Positions 1-7,509 of a stretch of DNA of 15,724 nucleotides are shown here, in pieces (position 1 is the stretch's first letter; each line of letters begins with the position of its first letter). This DNA comes from Gp7-AA10 sp035516895 (GTDB taxonomy: Bacteria; Acidobacteriota; Thermoanaerobaculia; Gp7-AA8), in the NCBI GenBank assembly GCA_035516895.1, contig DATIZY010000276.1, positions 1 to 15,724 on the forward strand, written 5' to 3'. A model generated the notes under the pieces. The model did no database searches. It saw only the letters and a program-made list of their open reading frames with translations, and was not told the origin of the DNA. A program made the translations under genes and the position numbers.

Positions 1-508
1 TGACCGAGACCAGGATCGCGACCGCCAGCCCCATGATCCAGGTCATCGACGGCGCCGCGCGATAGGCTTTGATGATCGCCCACACGCCCATGAACGGCGC
101 CATCAGGGCCATGCGCAGCAGCAGCACCAGCACCATCTGAAGCTGCTGCACGTCGTTGGTCGAACGCGTGATCAGCGAGGCGGTCGAGAACGCGTTGAAC
201 TCGGCGAGCGAGAAGCTCTCCACTTTCGAAAACACCGCTTCGCGGATGTCGCGAGCGAATCCGGTGGCGATGCGCGATGCGAACAGGCCCGAGATCACGC
301 TCGCGGCGGCCGCGCCGAGCGCGAGCACGAGCATGAGCGCGCCGGCGCGCCAGATCAGCGCCGTCTGATGCGCGAGCACGCCGTGGTTGATCACGTTCGC
401 CATCGCGTCCGGCAGCTCGAGCGTCGCCGCAACCATCAGATAGACGGAGACGAGGAGGATCAGGCACTGCGGGATGTAACGGCGGAATGCGGCGAAGAGT
501 CTTCTCAT
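1..508 (-). CDS. ABC-type multidrug/lipid exporter, transmembrane domain (partial, C-terminus off window)
   Basis: The reverse strand from an ATG at 508 reads without a stop to the window edge (169 codons). What is visible is the start of a type IV ABC exporter half-transporter: TM1 at residues about 13-32, an extracytoplasmic stretch, TM2 at about 52-75, then a cytoplasmic helix carrying the family sequence SLITRSTNDVQQLQ at about 109-122, followed by TM3 and TM4. This ITRxTNDV motif in the coupling-helix region is typical of the heterodimeric LmrCD/YheHI-like multidrug exporter group. The nucleotide-binding domain would lie left of position 1, so Walker motifs cannot be checked. It follows the receiver-kinase gene on the same strand after a 239-nt gap holding a hairpin (518-589) that ends only 9 nt before the ATG; no clear Shine-Dalgarno sequence lies between. 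Substrate unknown. Confidence 0.88.
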   Translation of the reverse strand, partial: MRRLFAAFRRYIPQCLILLVSVYLMVAATLELPDAMANVINHGVLAHQTALIWRAGALMLVLALGAAAASVISGLFASRIATGFARDIREAVFSKVESFSLAEFNAFSTASLITRSTNDVQQLQMVLVLLLRMALMAPFMGVWAIIKAYRAAPSMTWIMGLAVAILVSV

Positions 509-747
509 CGTTCGAAATTCGAAATTTCAAATGAAAAATGAAAAAACCGCGACGGAACGCGATTTTCAATTTTCCATTTGAAATTTGAACTTTTTCAGCT
601 CAGCTGCGCGCGCCGCTCATTGTGCACGAGCCGGGCCTTCAGTCCAGTTTCCACTCCGGCTCAGAGGCCAGTCTCGAGGCCCTCACATCCCGGCACGTCG
701 AGAGGTCACGAAGCTCGCCGGAATGGCGCGCGTCAGGCGTGTCGGCG
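509..747. other. Intergenic region between kinase stop and exporter start
   Basis: This 239-nt stretch holds no convincing gene on either strand. Its left third (about 511-595) is strikingly AT-rich against GC-rich surroundings and folds into the hairpin annotated separately. The right two thirds return to high GC and show only short open frames with no recognisable protein motif. It must hold the terminator of the kinase gene or the promoter of the exporter, or both; I cannot assign a sigma-70 promoter with confidence. Confidence 0.5.
518..589. repeat. AT-rich imperfect inverted repeat / hairpin
   Basis: The arms 518-551 and 558-589 pair almost throughout around a 6-nt loop (ACGGAA at 552-557). 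From the loop outward: a GC clamp CGCG/CGCG, one mismatch, AAAA/TTTT, then a long A/T stem including the 12-nt perfect block AAATTTCAAATG at 522-533 (opposite 575-586). There are only a few bulges, at 521, 541-542 and 574. It lies in the exporter's presumed 5' leader, ending 9 nt from its ATG, and 159 nt beyond the stop of the upstream kinase gene. It could be a terminator-like or leader hairpin, or a dispersed palindromic element; one copy in this window cannot distinguish these. Confidence 0.75.
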
Positions 748-2634
748 TCACTTCGCCGAGTTGGTCTCGCCCGCGGTTCCGTCGACGCGCGGGAGGACAA
801 TGGTGAAGATCGCGCCGCGGTCGGCGTCGTTTTCCGCCGTGATCGATCCCCCGTGGGACCGCACGATCTGATGGACGACGGAGAGTCCAAGCCCGGTCCC
901 GTTGCGTTTCGTGGTGAAGAGCGGCTCGAAAATCTTCGGGAGTGTGTCGACTGGAATTCCGGGGCCGTTGTCCTTTACCGAGAGCCGAATCCCTGCTCTC
1001 GGCGGCCGCCCCGCGGAATCATCGAATGCACGGTCATCGAATGTCAGAGCGATCGCGATGGTGCCGCTTCCACCCATCGCGTCGCGGGCATTGACCACGA
1101 GGTTGGTCATCACCTGCTGGAGACGCGTCCCGTCGATCATGGCCCACGCCGGTTCGGCCGGGAAGGAAACGTTGATTTCGACCTGGTTGCCGGCGATGGC
1201 GCGCAGTTCCGGCTCGACGGCGGTGAGCCAGTGCCGCAGGTCGACGAGCTGGAGGATCGCCTCTGCGGGCCTGGTGAACCGCAGAATCTCCTCGGTGACC
1301 CGTCTGCCGCGGCCGACCGCGTCGAGGATCATCGTTGCGGAATTCGATTGACGCTCATCCTTCGACGCGCGCCGCATCGCTTCCGCGACTGCGCTGATCC
1401 CCATCAACACATTGTTCATTTCGTGAGCGATCGTCGCGGCAAGCCGGCCGAGCGCGCTGATCCGGCGCTCCTGCTCGATGCGTTCCTCGAAGCGCTTGCG
1501 TTCGGTCACGTCGCGAATCGCGGCAATCACCGCGCGAGCGCCGTTGGCGTTGAGCGGGCTGAGACTGATCTCGGCGGGAAACTCGGACCCGTCGCGCCGG
1601 CGGCCCGCGACCTCCATGACAACTCCGACTCGACGAAGCTCGACCGCCGCTAGGAACTCCGCCGTGGAGGCTTTGCGCAGCCGTTCGGGCACCAGGATCT
1701 CGATCGCCTTGCCGAGGAGCTCCACGCGCGAGAACCGGAAGAGCCGCTCCAGCTGCGTATTCACCAGGATGATCTTTCGATTGGCATCAACGATGACGAT
1801 TCCATCCGGCGCCGCCTCCAGCAGATCGTGAAACCTCGCGTCGGCACTCTTGCGCATCGTGAGGTCCTGCAATGCTCCGACGATGCGAAGGGGCTGGCCG
1901 TTTGCATCGAAAACCAGATGTGCTTTATCGGCAACATCGACCACCGTTCCATCTTTGCGGACAAGGCGGTAGTCGGCATTCCATTGCTCGTCGCGGCGGC
2001 TGATCGCGCCGGCCAGCGAGCTCGTGACGCGCGGGATGTCATCGGGATGGATCGCGGGACACCACCACGTCGTGACGGGACGCTCACGTTCCGACTCCGG
2101 CTCTCGATTTAGAAGCTCCTGAAGGCGCGCTCCGATCCAGACGCGATTGGAGGAGAAATGCCAGTCCCAGATCACATCGCTGGTCGCCCGGGCGGCGTAC
2201 TCGAGGCGCTGCAGCATCTGATTCGCGGACTCCACGGCGGCGCGTTTGAGCGATGCTTCTCGCTGTTCGGTAAGCGCGCGCGTGATAGCCGATGGCAGCC
2301 GTCCCATGCGGTCCTTCAGCACGAAGTCGGTCGCACCTTCATGCAGCGCCTGGACGGCGCGCTCCTCACCGAGCGAGCCGGACACGAAAATGAACGGAAC
2401 GCCCGGCGCCAGTTGCCGCGCCAATTTCAGAGCCGAGATCCCGTCAAAACCGGGAAGGCGATTGTCCGACAGGATCACATCGAATCGCGAAGACGCCAGC
2501 AGATTACGAAAGTCGATCTCCGAATCGACACGCTGCAGCGTCGCCTCGATGCCTGCGGTCGTCAAGGCACGACCGATCAGCTCCGCGTCCGCAGAATTGT
2601 CCTCGAGCAAAAGCACCTGTACGGGGTTGGCCAT
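748..2634 (-). CDS. Receiver-PAS-PAS sensor histidine kinase (soluble, N-terminal REC)
   Basis: Encodes 628 residues if started at MANPVQVLLL (ATG at 2634), where the receiver's first beta strand begins; an in-frame ATG at 2763 would add 43 residues unlike a receiver. Receiver about 5-125: acidic E11/D12, phospho-acceptor D57, switch lysine K107. First PAS about 145-262 (PAS_3-like, with a WxPxIHPDD stretch). Second PAS about 265-380, ending in the usual DVTERK linker. HisKA about 390-455 with H404 in AHEMNN. HATPase about 465-617: N-box N515, DNGPGI at 555-560, GTGLGL at 579-584. There is no signal peptide or membrane segment, so it acts in the cytoplasm. The N-terminal receiver suggests its kinase is switched by phosphate from another kinase, as in a relay. 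It is divergent from the YfiR/kinase/receptor cluster. A sigma-54-like site lies 59-73 nt upstream. No strong ribosome-binding site supports either start. Confidence 0.93.
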   Translation of the reverse strand: MANPVQVLLLEDNSADAELIGRALTTAGIEATLQRVDSEIDFRNLLASSRFDVILSDNRLPGFDGISALKLARQLAPGVPFIFVSGSLGEERAVQALHEGATDFVLKDRMGRLPSAITRALTEQREASLKRAAVESANQMLQRLEYAARATSDVIWDWHFSSNRVWIGARLQELLNREPESERERPVTTWWCPAIHPDDIPRVTSSLAGAISRRDEQWNADYRLVRKDGTVVDVADKAHLVFDANGQPLRIVGALQDLTMRKSADARFHDLLEAAPDGIVIVDANRKIILVNTQLERLFRFSRVELLGKAIEILVPERLRKASTAEFLAAVELRRVGVVMEVAGRRRDGSEFPAEISLSPLNANGARAVIAAIRDVTERKRFEERIEQERRISALGRLAATIAHEMNNVLMGISAVAEAMRRASKDERQSNSATMILDAVGRGRRVTEEILRFTRPAEAILQLVDLRHWLTAVEPELRAIAGNQVEINVSFPAEPAWAMIDGTRLQQVMTNLVVNARDAMGGSGTIAIALTFDDRAFDDSAGRPPRAGIRLSVKDNGPGIPVDTLPKIFEPLFTTKRNGTGLGLSVVHQIVRSHGGSITAENDADRGAIFTIVLPRVDGTAGETNSAK

Positions 2635-2692
2635 TGAGAACTTCAATCGACGATCCGGGACTCGCAGTTTCGTTTGAATGTACGTCGGGTAC

Positions 2693-2707
2693 GCGTGTTT
2701 TGTGCCA
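2693..2707 (-). promoter_or_regulatory. Candidate sigma-54 (-24/-12) promoter for the REC-PAS-PAS kinase
   Basis: On the reverse strand 2707-2693 reads TGGCACAAAACACGC. The -24 half TGGCAC is exact, and GG and GC are separated by exactly 10 nt as RpoN requires. The -12 half reads ACGC rather than the preferred TTGC. Transcription would begin near 2681, leaving about 47 nt before the ATG at 2634. A sigma-54 activator of the NtrC family is encoded elsewhere in the window (10636-12027), so sigma-54 is presumably present. One imperfect match in a divergent intergenic region can arise by chance; no upstream activator palindrome was identified. Confidence 0.3.
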
Positions 2708-2802
2708 ACGATTCGGAATGAATGCGTTAATCTATGTTTTGCTGAATGATGGAACGACTGCATGATACCCGAGTCGGCGTAAGACCGCGGTAACGGACCG
2801 TC

Positions 2803-3360
2803 ATGACGGTGCGGATCGAACGCCTCGCAGTCACTCTTGTGATTGCTCTGAACCTGGCATTGCAGGCGAATTTGTCCGGTGCCGAGCGGGCCGGCGAGTA
2901 TCAGGTCAAAGCAGCCTTCCTGCTGAAGTTCGCCAGCTACGTCGACTGGCCCGAAGGAAAGAGCAGCGCCGATCCGTTCGTCGTCGGCATTCTCGGCGAG
3001 GATCCGTTCGGTGCGGTGCTCGATGAAATGCTGGCGGGAGAAGCGATCCGCGGACGACCGCTGGTGGCGCGGAGGTTCGAATCCGCCTCCGACGCCGCTC
3101 GCGAGGCAGACATCCTGTTCATCAGTGCCTCGGAACAGTCCAATCTCCCCCGCATCCTCGAAACCGTCGACGCGAGGCCGGTCCTGACCGTCGGCGACAT
3201 GGATCGTTTCGCTTCCCGAGGCGGAATCGTCGGCTTTCGCGTGGAGGGAACCAGCGTCCGGTTCGAAATCAATCTGCAGCAGGCCGAAAAGGCCAGGCTG
3301 AAAATGAGCTCACAACTGCTCAAGCTCGCTCGGATCGTCACGAGCGGCCGCGACTTGTGA
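2803..3360 (+). CDS. YfiR family periplasmic protein (DUF4154)
   Basis: Encodes 185 residues. The N-terminus has arginines then a hydrophobic core (about 8-22), consistent with a Sec signal peptide cleaved near residues 26-28. The mature protein has the two YfiR hallmarks: YQVKAAFLLKFASYVDWP at 33-50, and a C-terminal block about 140-179 with GGIVGF, VRFEINLQQA and a basic amphipathic helix. In Pseudomonas, YfiR binds the periplasmic domain of the diguanylate cyclase YfiN and holds it off. Here the next gene, overlapping by 1 nt, is a kinase with a YfiN-like sensor, so YfiR probably regulates that kinase (inference). There is no cysteine anywhere, so the disulfide-based redox control described for the Pseudomonas protein is not possible. 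A 14-nt perfect palindrome (2797-2810) is centred on the start codon. No strong ribosome-binding site is visible; GTG at 2809 is an alternative start. Confidence 0.9.
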   Translation: MTVRIERLAVTLVIALNLALQANLSGAERAGEYQVKAAFLLKFASYVDWPEGKSSADPFVVGILGEDPFGAVLDEMLAGEAIRGRPLVARRFESASDAAREADILFISASEQSNLPRILETVDARPVLTVGDMDRFASRGGIVGFRVEGTSVRFEINLQQAEKARLKMSSQLLKLARIVTSGRDL

Positions 3361-4844
3361 TGAACGCGACGACACCGATCGGCCGCAAGCTGACATGGCT
3401 GAGCATTCTCAGCAGCGGATCGGCATTGCTCGCGGCGAGTCTGGCTCTGTTCTACTTCGATCTGCAGCACGTGCGGCAGGAGTTGCTCGTGCGGATGCAG
3501 ACGATCGGGTCGATCGTCGCCTTCAACAGCGCTTCGGCCGTCGATTTCGATGATGCCGACGCGGCGCGGACGATGCTGGCCGCGCTGCGCACCCGTCCGT
3601 CGATCATCAGCGCGGCGATTTACGTCCGGGGGCAATTGTTCGCCAGCTACGCTCGCGAGAACGAGGCGCCTCCGCCGTTCTCCGCGAGTCAGCCGTTCAA
3701 CGGATATCGTTTCACTCGCGACGATCTGACCGTGTTCGTGCCGATCGCCGCCGCCAGGCGGCAGCTCGGGACGCTCGTGCTCCGGACGGACCTCCAGGAC
3801 ATTGCGCGCACGCGCCTCCGGTACGCGGCGATCGTCGGCGCGGTCGCGGTGGCCGCGGTCATCGTTGCCATCCTGATCTCCCTTCGCCTTCAGCGCTCGA
3901 TCTCCGGGCCGATTCTCGAGCTGGCGGCAACCGCGGCGATGGTCTCGAACGAGAAGGACTTTTCGGTCCGTGCGCCCCTCACCCGCAGCGTTGCCGAGGT
4001 GGAGCAGCTCGTGGCGACGTTCAACCAGATGCTTGCGGAGATGCAGCGCCAGCACACGGAACTGCAGGAAGCGACGACGCTGCTGGAGCGCCGCGTTGCC
4101 GAGCGCACGCGCCAGCTCGAACAACGCACCGCCGAGCTGGAGGTCCAGGGGCGGGAGCTCGCCGCGGCGAACGCCGAGCTGGAGGCCTTCTCCTATTCGG
4201 TTTCGCACGACCTCCGCGCGCCGCTCCGCGGCATCGATGGATTCAGCAAGGCTCTGCTCGAGGACTATCACGACAAACTCGATGAGCAGGGGCGTCACTT
4301 TCTCCACCGCGTGCGAAGCGGAACGCAGCGGATGGCGGCTCTCATCGACGACATGCTCGAGCTGGCCCGCGTCACGCGCCACGTCCTCGACCGGCGGAGC
4401 GTCGATCTGAGCGCGATCGCCCGCGACGTCGCCGCCGAGCTTTCGAAAAGCGATCCGTCGCGGCAAGTGCGAATCGACGTTCAGGACGGCCTGAATGCGC
4501 TCGCAGACTCGCACCTCCTGACGATCGTCATGGAGAACCTCCTCGGCAATGCGTGGAAGTTCAGCCGGAAGCGCGGCGACGCGGTCATCGAAGTCGGCAG
4601 CACAGACAACGGAGAGGGGCCGGCCTTCTTCGTGCGCGACAACGGCGCCGGTTTCGACATGCAGTACGCCGACCGTCTCTTCGGCGCATTCCAGCGTCTC
4701 CACGGCCAGGCGGAATTCGAAGGAACCGGGATCGGCCTCGCCACGGTCAAGCGGATCGTCACGCGCCACGGAGGCCGGATCTGGGCGGAATCTCGCGAAA
4801 ATGCCGGCGCCACATTCTTTTTCACATTGGGGGAGGATTCTTGA
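3360..4844 (+). CDS. Membrane sensor histidine kinase with CHASE8-like periplasmic domain and HAMP
   Basis: Encodes 494 residues from the ATG at 3360, whose A is the last base of the yfiR-like stop; a GTG one codon upstream is equally possible. TM1 about 12-33. The periplasmic domain, about 34-155, contains QTIGSIVAFNSASAVDFDD and a following ALRTRPSIISAAIY segment, the pattern of CHASE8 sensors found in YfiN-type proteins. TM2 about 158-177, HAMP about 178-230, then a glutamate/arginine-rich coiled coil about 230-277. HisKA has H283 in SVSHDLRAPLRGIDGF, a phytochrome/bacteriophytochrome-like kinase group. HATPase has N-box N393/N397, DNGAGF at 427-432 and GTGIGLATV at 455-463. The output is histidine phosphorylation, not cyclic-di-GMP synthesis. 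The following single-domain receiver overlaps its stop codon and is the obvious phosphate acceptor. Confidence 0.93.
   Translation: MNATTPIGRKLTWLSILSSGSALLAASLALFYFDLQHVRQELLVRMQTIGSIVAFNSASAVDFDDADAARTMLAALRTRPSIISAAIYVRGQLFASYARENEAPPPFSASQPFNGYRFTRDDLTVFVPIAAARRQLGTLVLRTDLQDIARTRLRYAAIVGAVAVAAVIVAILISLRLQRSISGPILELAATAAMVSNEKDFSVRAPLTRSVAEVEQLVATFNQMLAEMQRQHTELQEATTLLERRVAERTRQLEQRTAELEVQGRELAAANAELEAFSYSVSHDLRAPLRGIDGFSKALLEDYHDKLDEQGRHFLHRVRSGTQRMAALIDDMLELARVTRHVLDRRSVDLSAIARDVAAELSKSDPSRQVRIDVQDGLNALADSHLLTIVMENLLGNAWKFSRKRGDAVIEVGSTDNGEGPAFFVRDNGAGFDMQYADRLFGAFQRLHGQAEFEGTGIGLATVKRIVTRHGGRIWAESRENAGATFFFTLGEDS
4829..4836 (+). promoter_or_regulatory. Ribosome-binding site that decides the TTG start of the receiver gene
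   Basis: GGGGGAGG ends 4 nt before a TTG at 4841. The first ATG, at 4859, is 22 nt away and would remove the first beta strand of the receiver. The strong purine run together with protein alignment favours the TTG. A weaker AAGGA at 4844-4848 could serve the ATG. Confidence 0.55.
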
Positions 4845-5284
4845 AGGAACGACCGATCATGCTCGTGGAAGACAACCAGGACGACGTGGAGCTGACCATG
4901 ATGGCGTTCCGCCGGGCGCACATCTCGAATCCGGTCGTCGTGGCGAAGGACGGAGTCGAAGCGCTCGACTACCTCTTCGGTCGCGGCGCGGAAGCGGCGC
5001 TCGCCGGCGAACAACCGGTCGTCGTCCTGCTCGACCTCAATCTGCCGAAGGTGAACGGCCTCGAGGTTCTGGAGCGCATCCGCGCCGACGAACGGACCAA
5101 GCGGATCCCGGTCGTCATCCTCACGACATCAAACGAGCACGGCGACATGATCAAAGCCGGAAATCTGCACGCCAACAGCTACGTCCGGAAGCCGGTCGAC
5201 TTCGACACCTTCGTCGAGGCGGCACGACAACTCGGCCTTTACTGGGCCGTCTTGAACGAGCCGATGCCGAACAGCGGAGTCTGA
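4841..5284 (+). CDS. Single-domain response regulator (Rcp1-like receiver)
   Basis: Encodes 147 residues from TTG at 4841, overlapping the kinase's TGA (4842-4844), which implies translational coupling. The whole protein is one receiver: acidic D11 and D14/D15, phospho-acceptor D65 in LLDLNLPKVNG, T95 in ILTTS, and K117 in VRKPVD. The longer loop after helix 2 (DYLFGRGAEAA) and the tail FVEAARQLGLYW are typical of Rcp1-type receivers that partner phytochrome-like kinases, matching the kinase type just upstream. It has no output domain, so it must pass the signal by phosphotransfer or protein contact. The divergent kinase at 748-2634 carries its own receiver and could be the next step, but that is inference. 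Confidence 0.92.
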   Translation: MKERPIMLVEDNQDDVELTMMAFRRAHISNPVVVAKDGVEALDYLFGRGAEAALAGEQPVVVLLDLNLPKVNGLEVLERIRADERTKRIPVVILTTSNEHGDMIKAGNLHANSYVRKPVDFDTFVEAARQLGLYWAVLNEPMPNSGV

Positions 5285-5321
5285 TGACGCATTCGAGTCA
5301 CGCTGACGAGGGGGAACATCG

Positions 5322-7313
5322 ATGAGGAGTCGTCCCGGCCGGCTTCATCGTGGACGTTGTCTCGTGCTCGGAGCATCGCTTCTGGTCGCCGTCTCCACAC
5401 TGGCCCAGACGCCGGAGCCGCCGGTGAGCTCGCTCAAGAACATGAGCCTGGAGCAGCTCATGGACGTGGAGGTGACGTCGGTGTCGCGCGCGCCCGAGAA
5501 GCTGCTCGAAGCGGCATCGGCCATCGAGGTGATTACCAACGAAGAGATCCGCCGTTCCGGGGCCACGACTCTCCCCGAAGCGCTGCGGCTAGCCGACAAT
5601 CTCGACGTCGCGCAAAAGAACTCCCACGACTGGGGAATCAGCGCTCGCGGATTCAACACCGAGCTGGCCAACAAGCTGCTGGTGATGATCGACGGCCGGA
5701 CCGTCTACACGCCCCTCTTCTCCGGCGTGATCTGGGACACGCAGGACGTGTTGCTCGCGGACGTCGATCGGATCGAGGTGATCAGCGGTCCGGGCGGCAC
5801 TCTCTGGGGCGCCAATGCGGTCAACGGCGTGATCAACATCATCTCCAGGAACGCGCGCGACACTCAGGGACTCTATCTCGAGACGGGAGGCGGCGACGTC
5901 CTCCGCGATTTCATCGCCGCGCGCTATGGAGGCAAGCTCGCGCCCGACGCCTACTTCAGGGTCTACGGCAAACTGTTCGACCGCGGCCACGAGGTACTGC
6001 CGAACGGAAGCTCCTTCTCCGATTCGTGGAACAAGCGGCAGGGAGGATTTCGCGTGGACGCGGCGCCGTCGCAACGCGACGCCCTGACTCTCCAGGGAGA
6101 CGTCGACAGCGGCCGCGATGACATGCAGACCGGAGGCCAGGACCACACGAGCGGCCTCAATGTTCTCGGCCGCTGGGTGCGCACAATTTCGGCGGACTCC
6201 GGCCTCGAGCTGCACGTCTACTACGACCGCACACACTTGCAGCAGCCGGAGCCGCCTCTTTTGATCGGCGGGAACCCCGCAACGCCGGCGGGTACCTTCC
6301 GCGACGATCTCGACACGTGGGACCTCGATTTTCAGCATCGTTTCCAACCGGCCGAAAAACATCACGTCGTGTGGGGTCTCGGCTATCGCCTCACCGACGA
6401 CCGTGTCGGCAATGCCCCCGCACTCGGCTTCTTCCCGACGAATCTGCGCCGGAATCTGTTCAGCGGTTTCATTCAGGACGCAATCGCACTGCGAAGCGAT
6501 CTGACGCTGACGATCGGGACGAAGCTCGAGCACAACGACTACACGGGCTTCGAGGTCGAACCGAACATCCGCATGCAGTGGAATCGCACAAAGAGGCAAA
6601 CCATTTGGGCAGCCGTCTCTCGCGCTGTTCGTACACCGTCACGGATCGATCGTGATCTGTCGGAAGCAGTGCCTCCCTACTTCGTCATTCTCGCAGGCAA
6701 TCCCGATTTCTCGTCCGAAGACGTCCTCGCCTACGAAGCCGGCTGGCGGGCGCAGCTCGGCGCGCGCGCGGACGCCGCGCTCTCGGCTTTTTACAACCAG
6801 TATGCCGACTTGCGCAGCACGGCGTTCAATCCGGTTACCGTCTTTCCGCTGCAGTTCGAAAATGATCTCGAGGGTCAGACCCACGGGCTCGAGCTCAGCG
6901 GGAATCTGCAGGCCCAATCTTGGTGGCGCCTGCACCTCGGATATGCGTTGCTGCGCGAGCACCTTCACGTCCGGCCGGGAGGCACCGACATCAACAACGC
7001 ACTCAACGAGACGTCCGATCCGGAGCAGCGCGCCCAGCTTCGGTCCTCGATGGATCTGCCGAAGCGCACGACGCTCGACGCGACATTGCGGTGGGTCGAC
7101 ATCCGCCCGAGCCACAATGGCAATGTTCCGGGATCTCTGCCCGGATACATCGAGCTCGACGCACGCGCGGGATGGCAAATGACGGACCGCCTCGAGCTTG
7201 CCCTGGTGGGACAGAACCTCCTTCACGACCACCATCCCGAATATGGATTTCCGACGGCGATACGCGCGGAGATCCGCCGCAGTCTCTACGCCACAGCGGT
7301 GTGGCGCTACTGA
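5322..7313 (+). CDS. TonB-dependent outer-membrane receptor
   Basis: Encodes 663 residues. The start is supported by GAGGGGG at 5308-5314, 7 nt before the ATG. An arginine-rich n-region and hydrophobic stretch (about 13-27) end at LAQ, a signal-peptidase I type site near 28/29. A TonB-box-like segment VEVTSVSR follows at 49-56. Plug domain about 58-177 with LLVMIDGRTVY (119-129), IEVISGPGGTLWGANAVNG (151-169) and INIIS. The rest is a 22-strand type beta barrel ending in the aromatic TAVWRY, the usual outer-membrane C-terminal signature. There is no N-terminal STN signalling domain, so any signal to the cell must go through other proteins such as the YfiR-like partner. It is the last gene of the cluster, 37 nt after the receiver gene. 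The ligand cannot be told from sequence; siderophores, cobalamin and glycans are all possible. Confidence 0.94.
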   Translation: MRSRPGRLHRGRCLVLGASLLVAVSTLAQTPEPPVSSLKNMSLEQLMDVEVTSVSRAPEKLLEAASAIEVITNEEIRRSGATTLPEALRLADNLDVAQKNSHDWGISARGFNTELANKLLVMIDGRTVYTPLFSGVIWDTQDVLLADVDRIEVISGPGGTLWGANAVNGVINIISRNARDTQGLYLETGGGDVLRDFIAARYGGKLAPDAYFRVYGKLFDRGHEVLPNGSSFSDSWNKRQGGFRVDAAPSQRDALTLQGDVDSGRDDMQTGGQDHTSGLNVLGRWVRTISADSGLELHVYYDRTHLQQPEPPLLIGGNPATPAGTFRDDLDTWDLDFQHRFQPAEKHHVVWGLGYRLTDDRVGNAPALGFFPTNLRRNLFSGFIQDAIALRSDLTLTIGTKLEHNDYTGFEVEPNIRMQWNRTKRQTIWAAVSRAVRTPSRIDRDLSEAVPPYFVILAGNPDFSSEDVLAYEAGWRAQLGARADAALSAFYNQYADLRSTAFNPVTVFPLQFENDLEGQTHGLELSGNLQAQSWWRLHLGYALLREHLHVRPGGTDINNALNETSDPEQRAQLRSSMDLPKRTTLDATLRWVDIRPSHNGNVPGSLPGYIELDARAGWQMTDRLELALVGQNLLHDHHPEYGFPTAIRAEIRRSLYATAVWRY

Positions 7314-7509
7314 TAGCTCGCGCGCGAAGCAGGTTACGATCGGGCGTGTGGCAGAAACGTTCTCTCCGCTCCCGCATCCGCCTCACGAACGAGCGCGGCA
7401 TCATCGCGGGCCGCGATCTCGCCCCGCGTTCGCAGCGCGTTTGCCGTTCCACTTGCAGACGGCCCGAGGATTTCCTATCCGATCGCCGCGTCCCCCGCGG
7501 CAGTTCAAT
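7314..7509. other. Convergent intergenic region, no gene seen
   Basis: This is 196 nt between the stop of the TonB receptor and the stop of the receiver protein. It contains short GC palindromes (for example TCGCGCGCGA near 7318) but no hairpin followed by a T run that I would call an intrinsic terminator. No frame gives a recognisable protein. Confidence 0.5.

Noticed and set aside
622..1653. 343-residue plus-strand open frame
   Set aside because: Antisense to the kinase core of the REC-PAS-PAS kinase, where H404, N-box and G-boxes are all in place.
2937..4769. 610-residue open frame on the minus strand
   Set aside because: It lies antisense to the YfiR-like and kinase genes, is arginine-rich with no domain pattern, and is explained by high third-position GC of the real genes.
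7340..7400. Short plus-strand stretch reading VTIGRVAETFSPLPHP, vaguely like the end of a uracil-DNA glycosylase
   Set aside because: Only a handful of residues resemble the family, nothing upstream or downstream supports it, and it directly follows the receptor stop codon.
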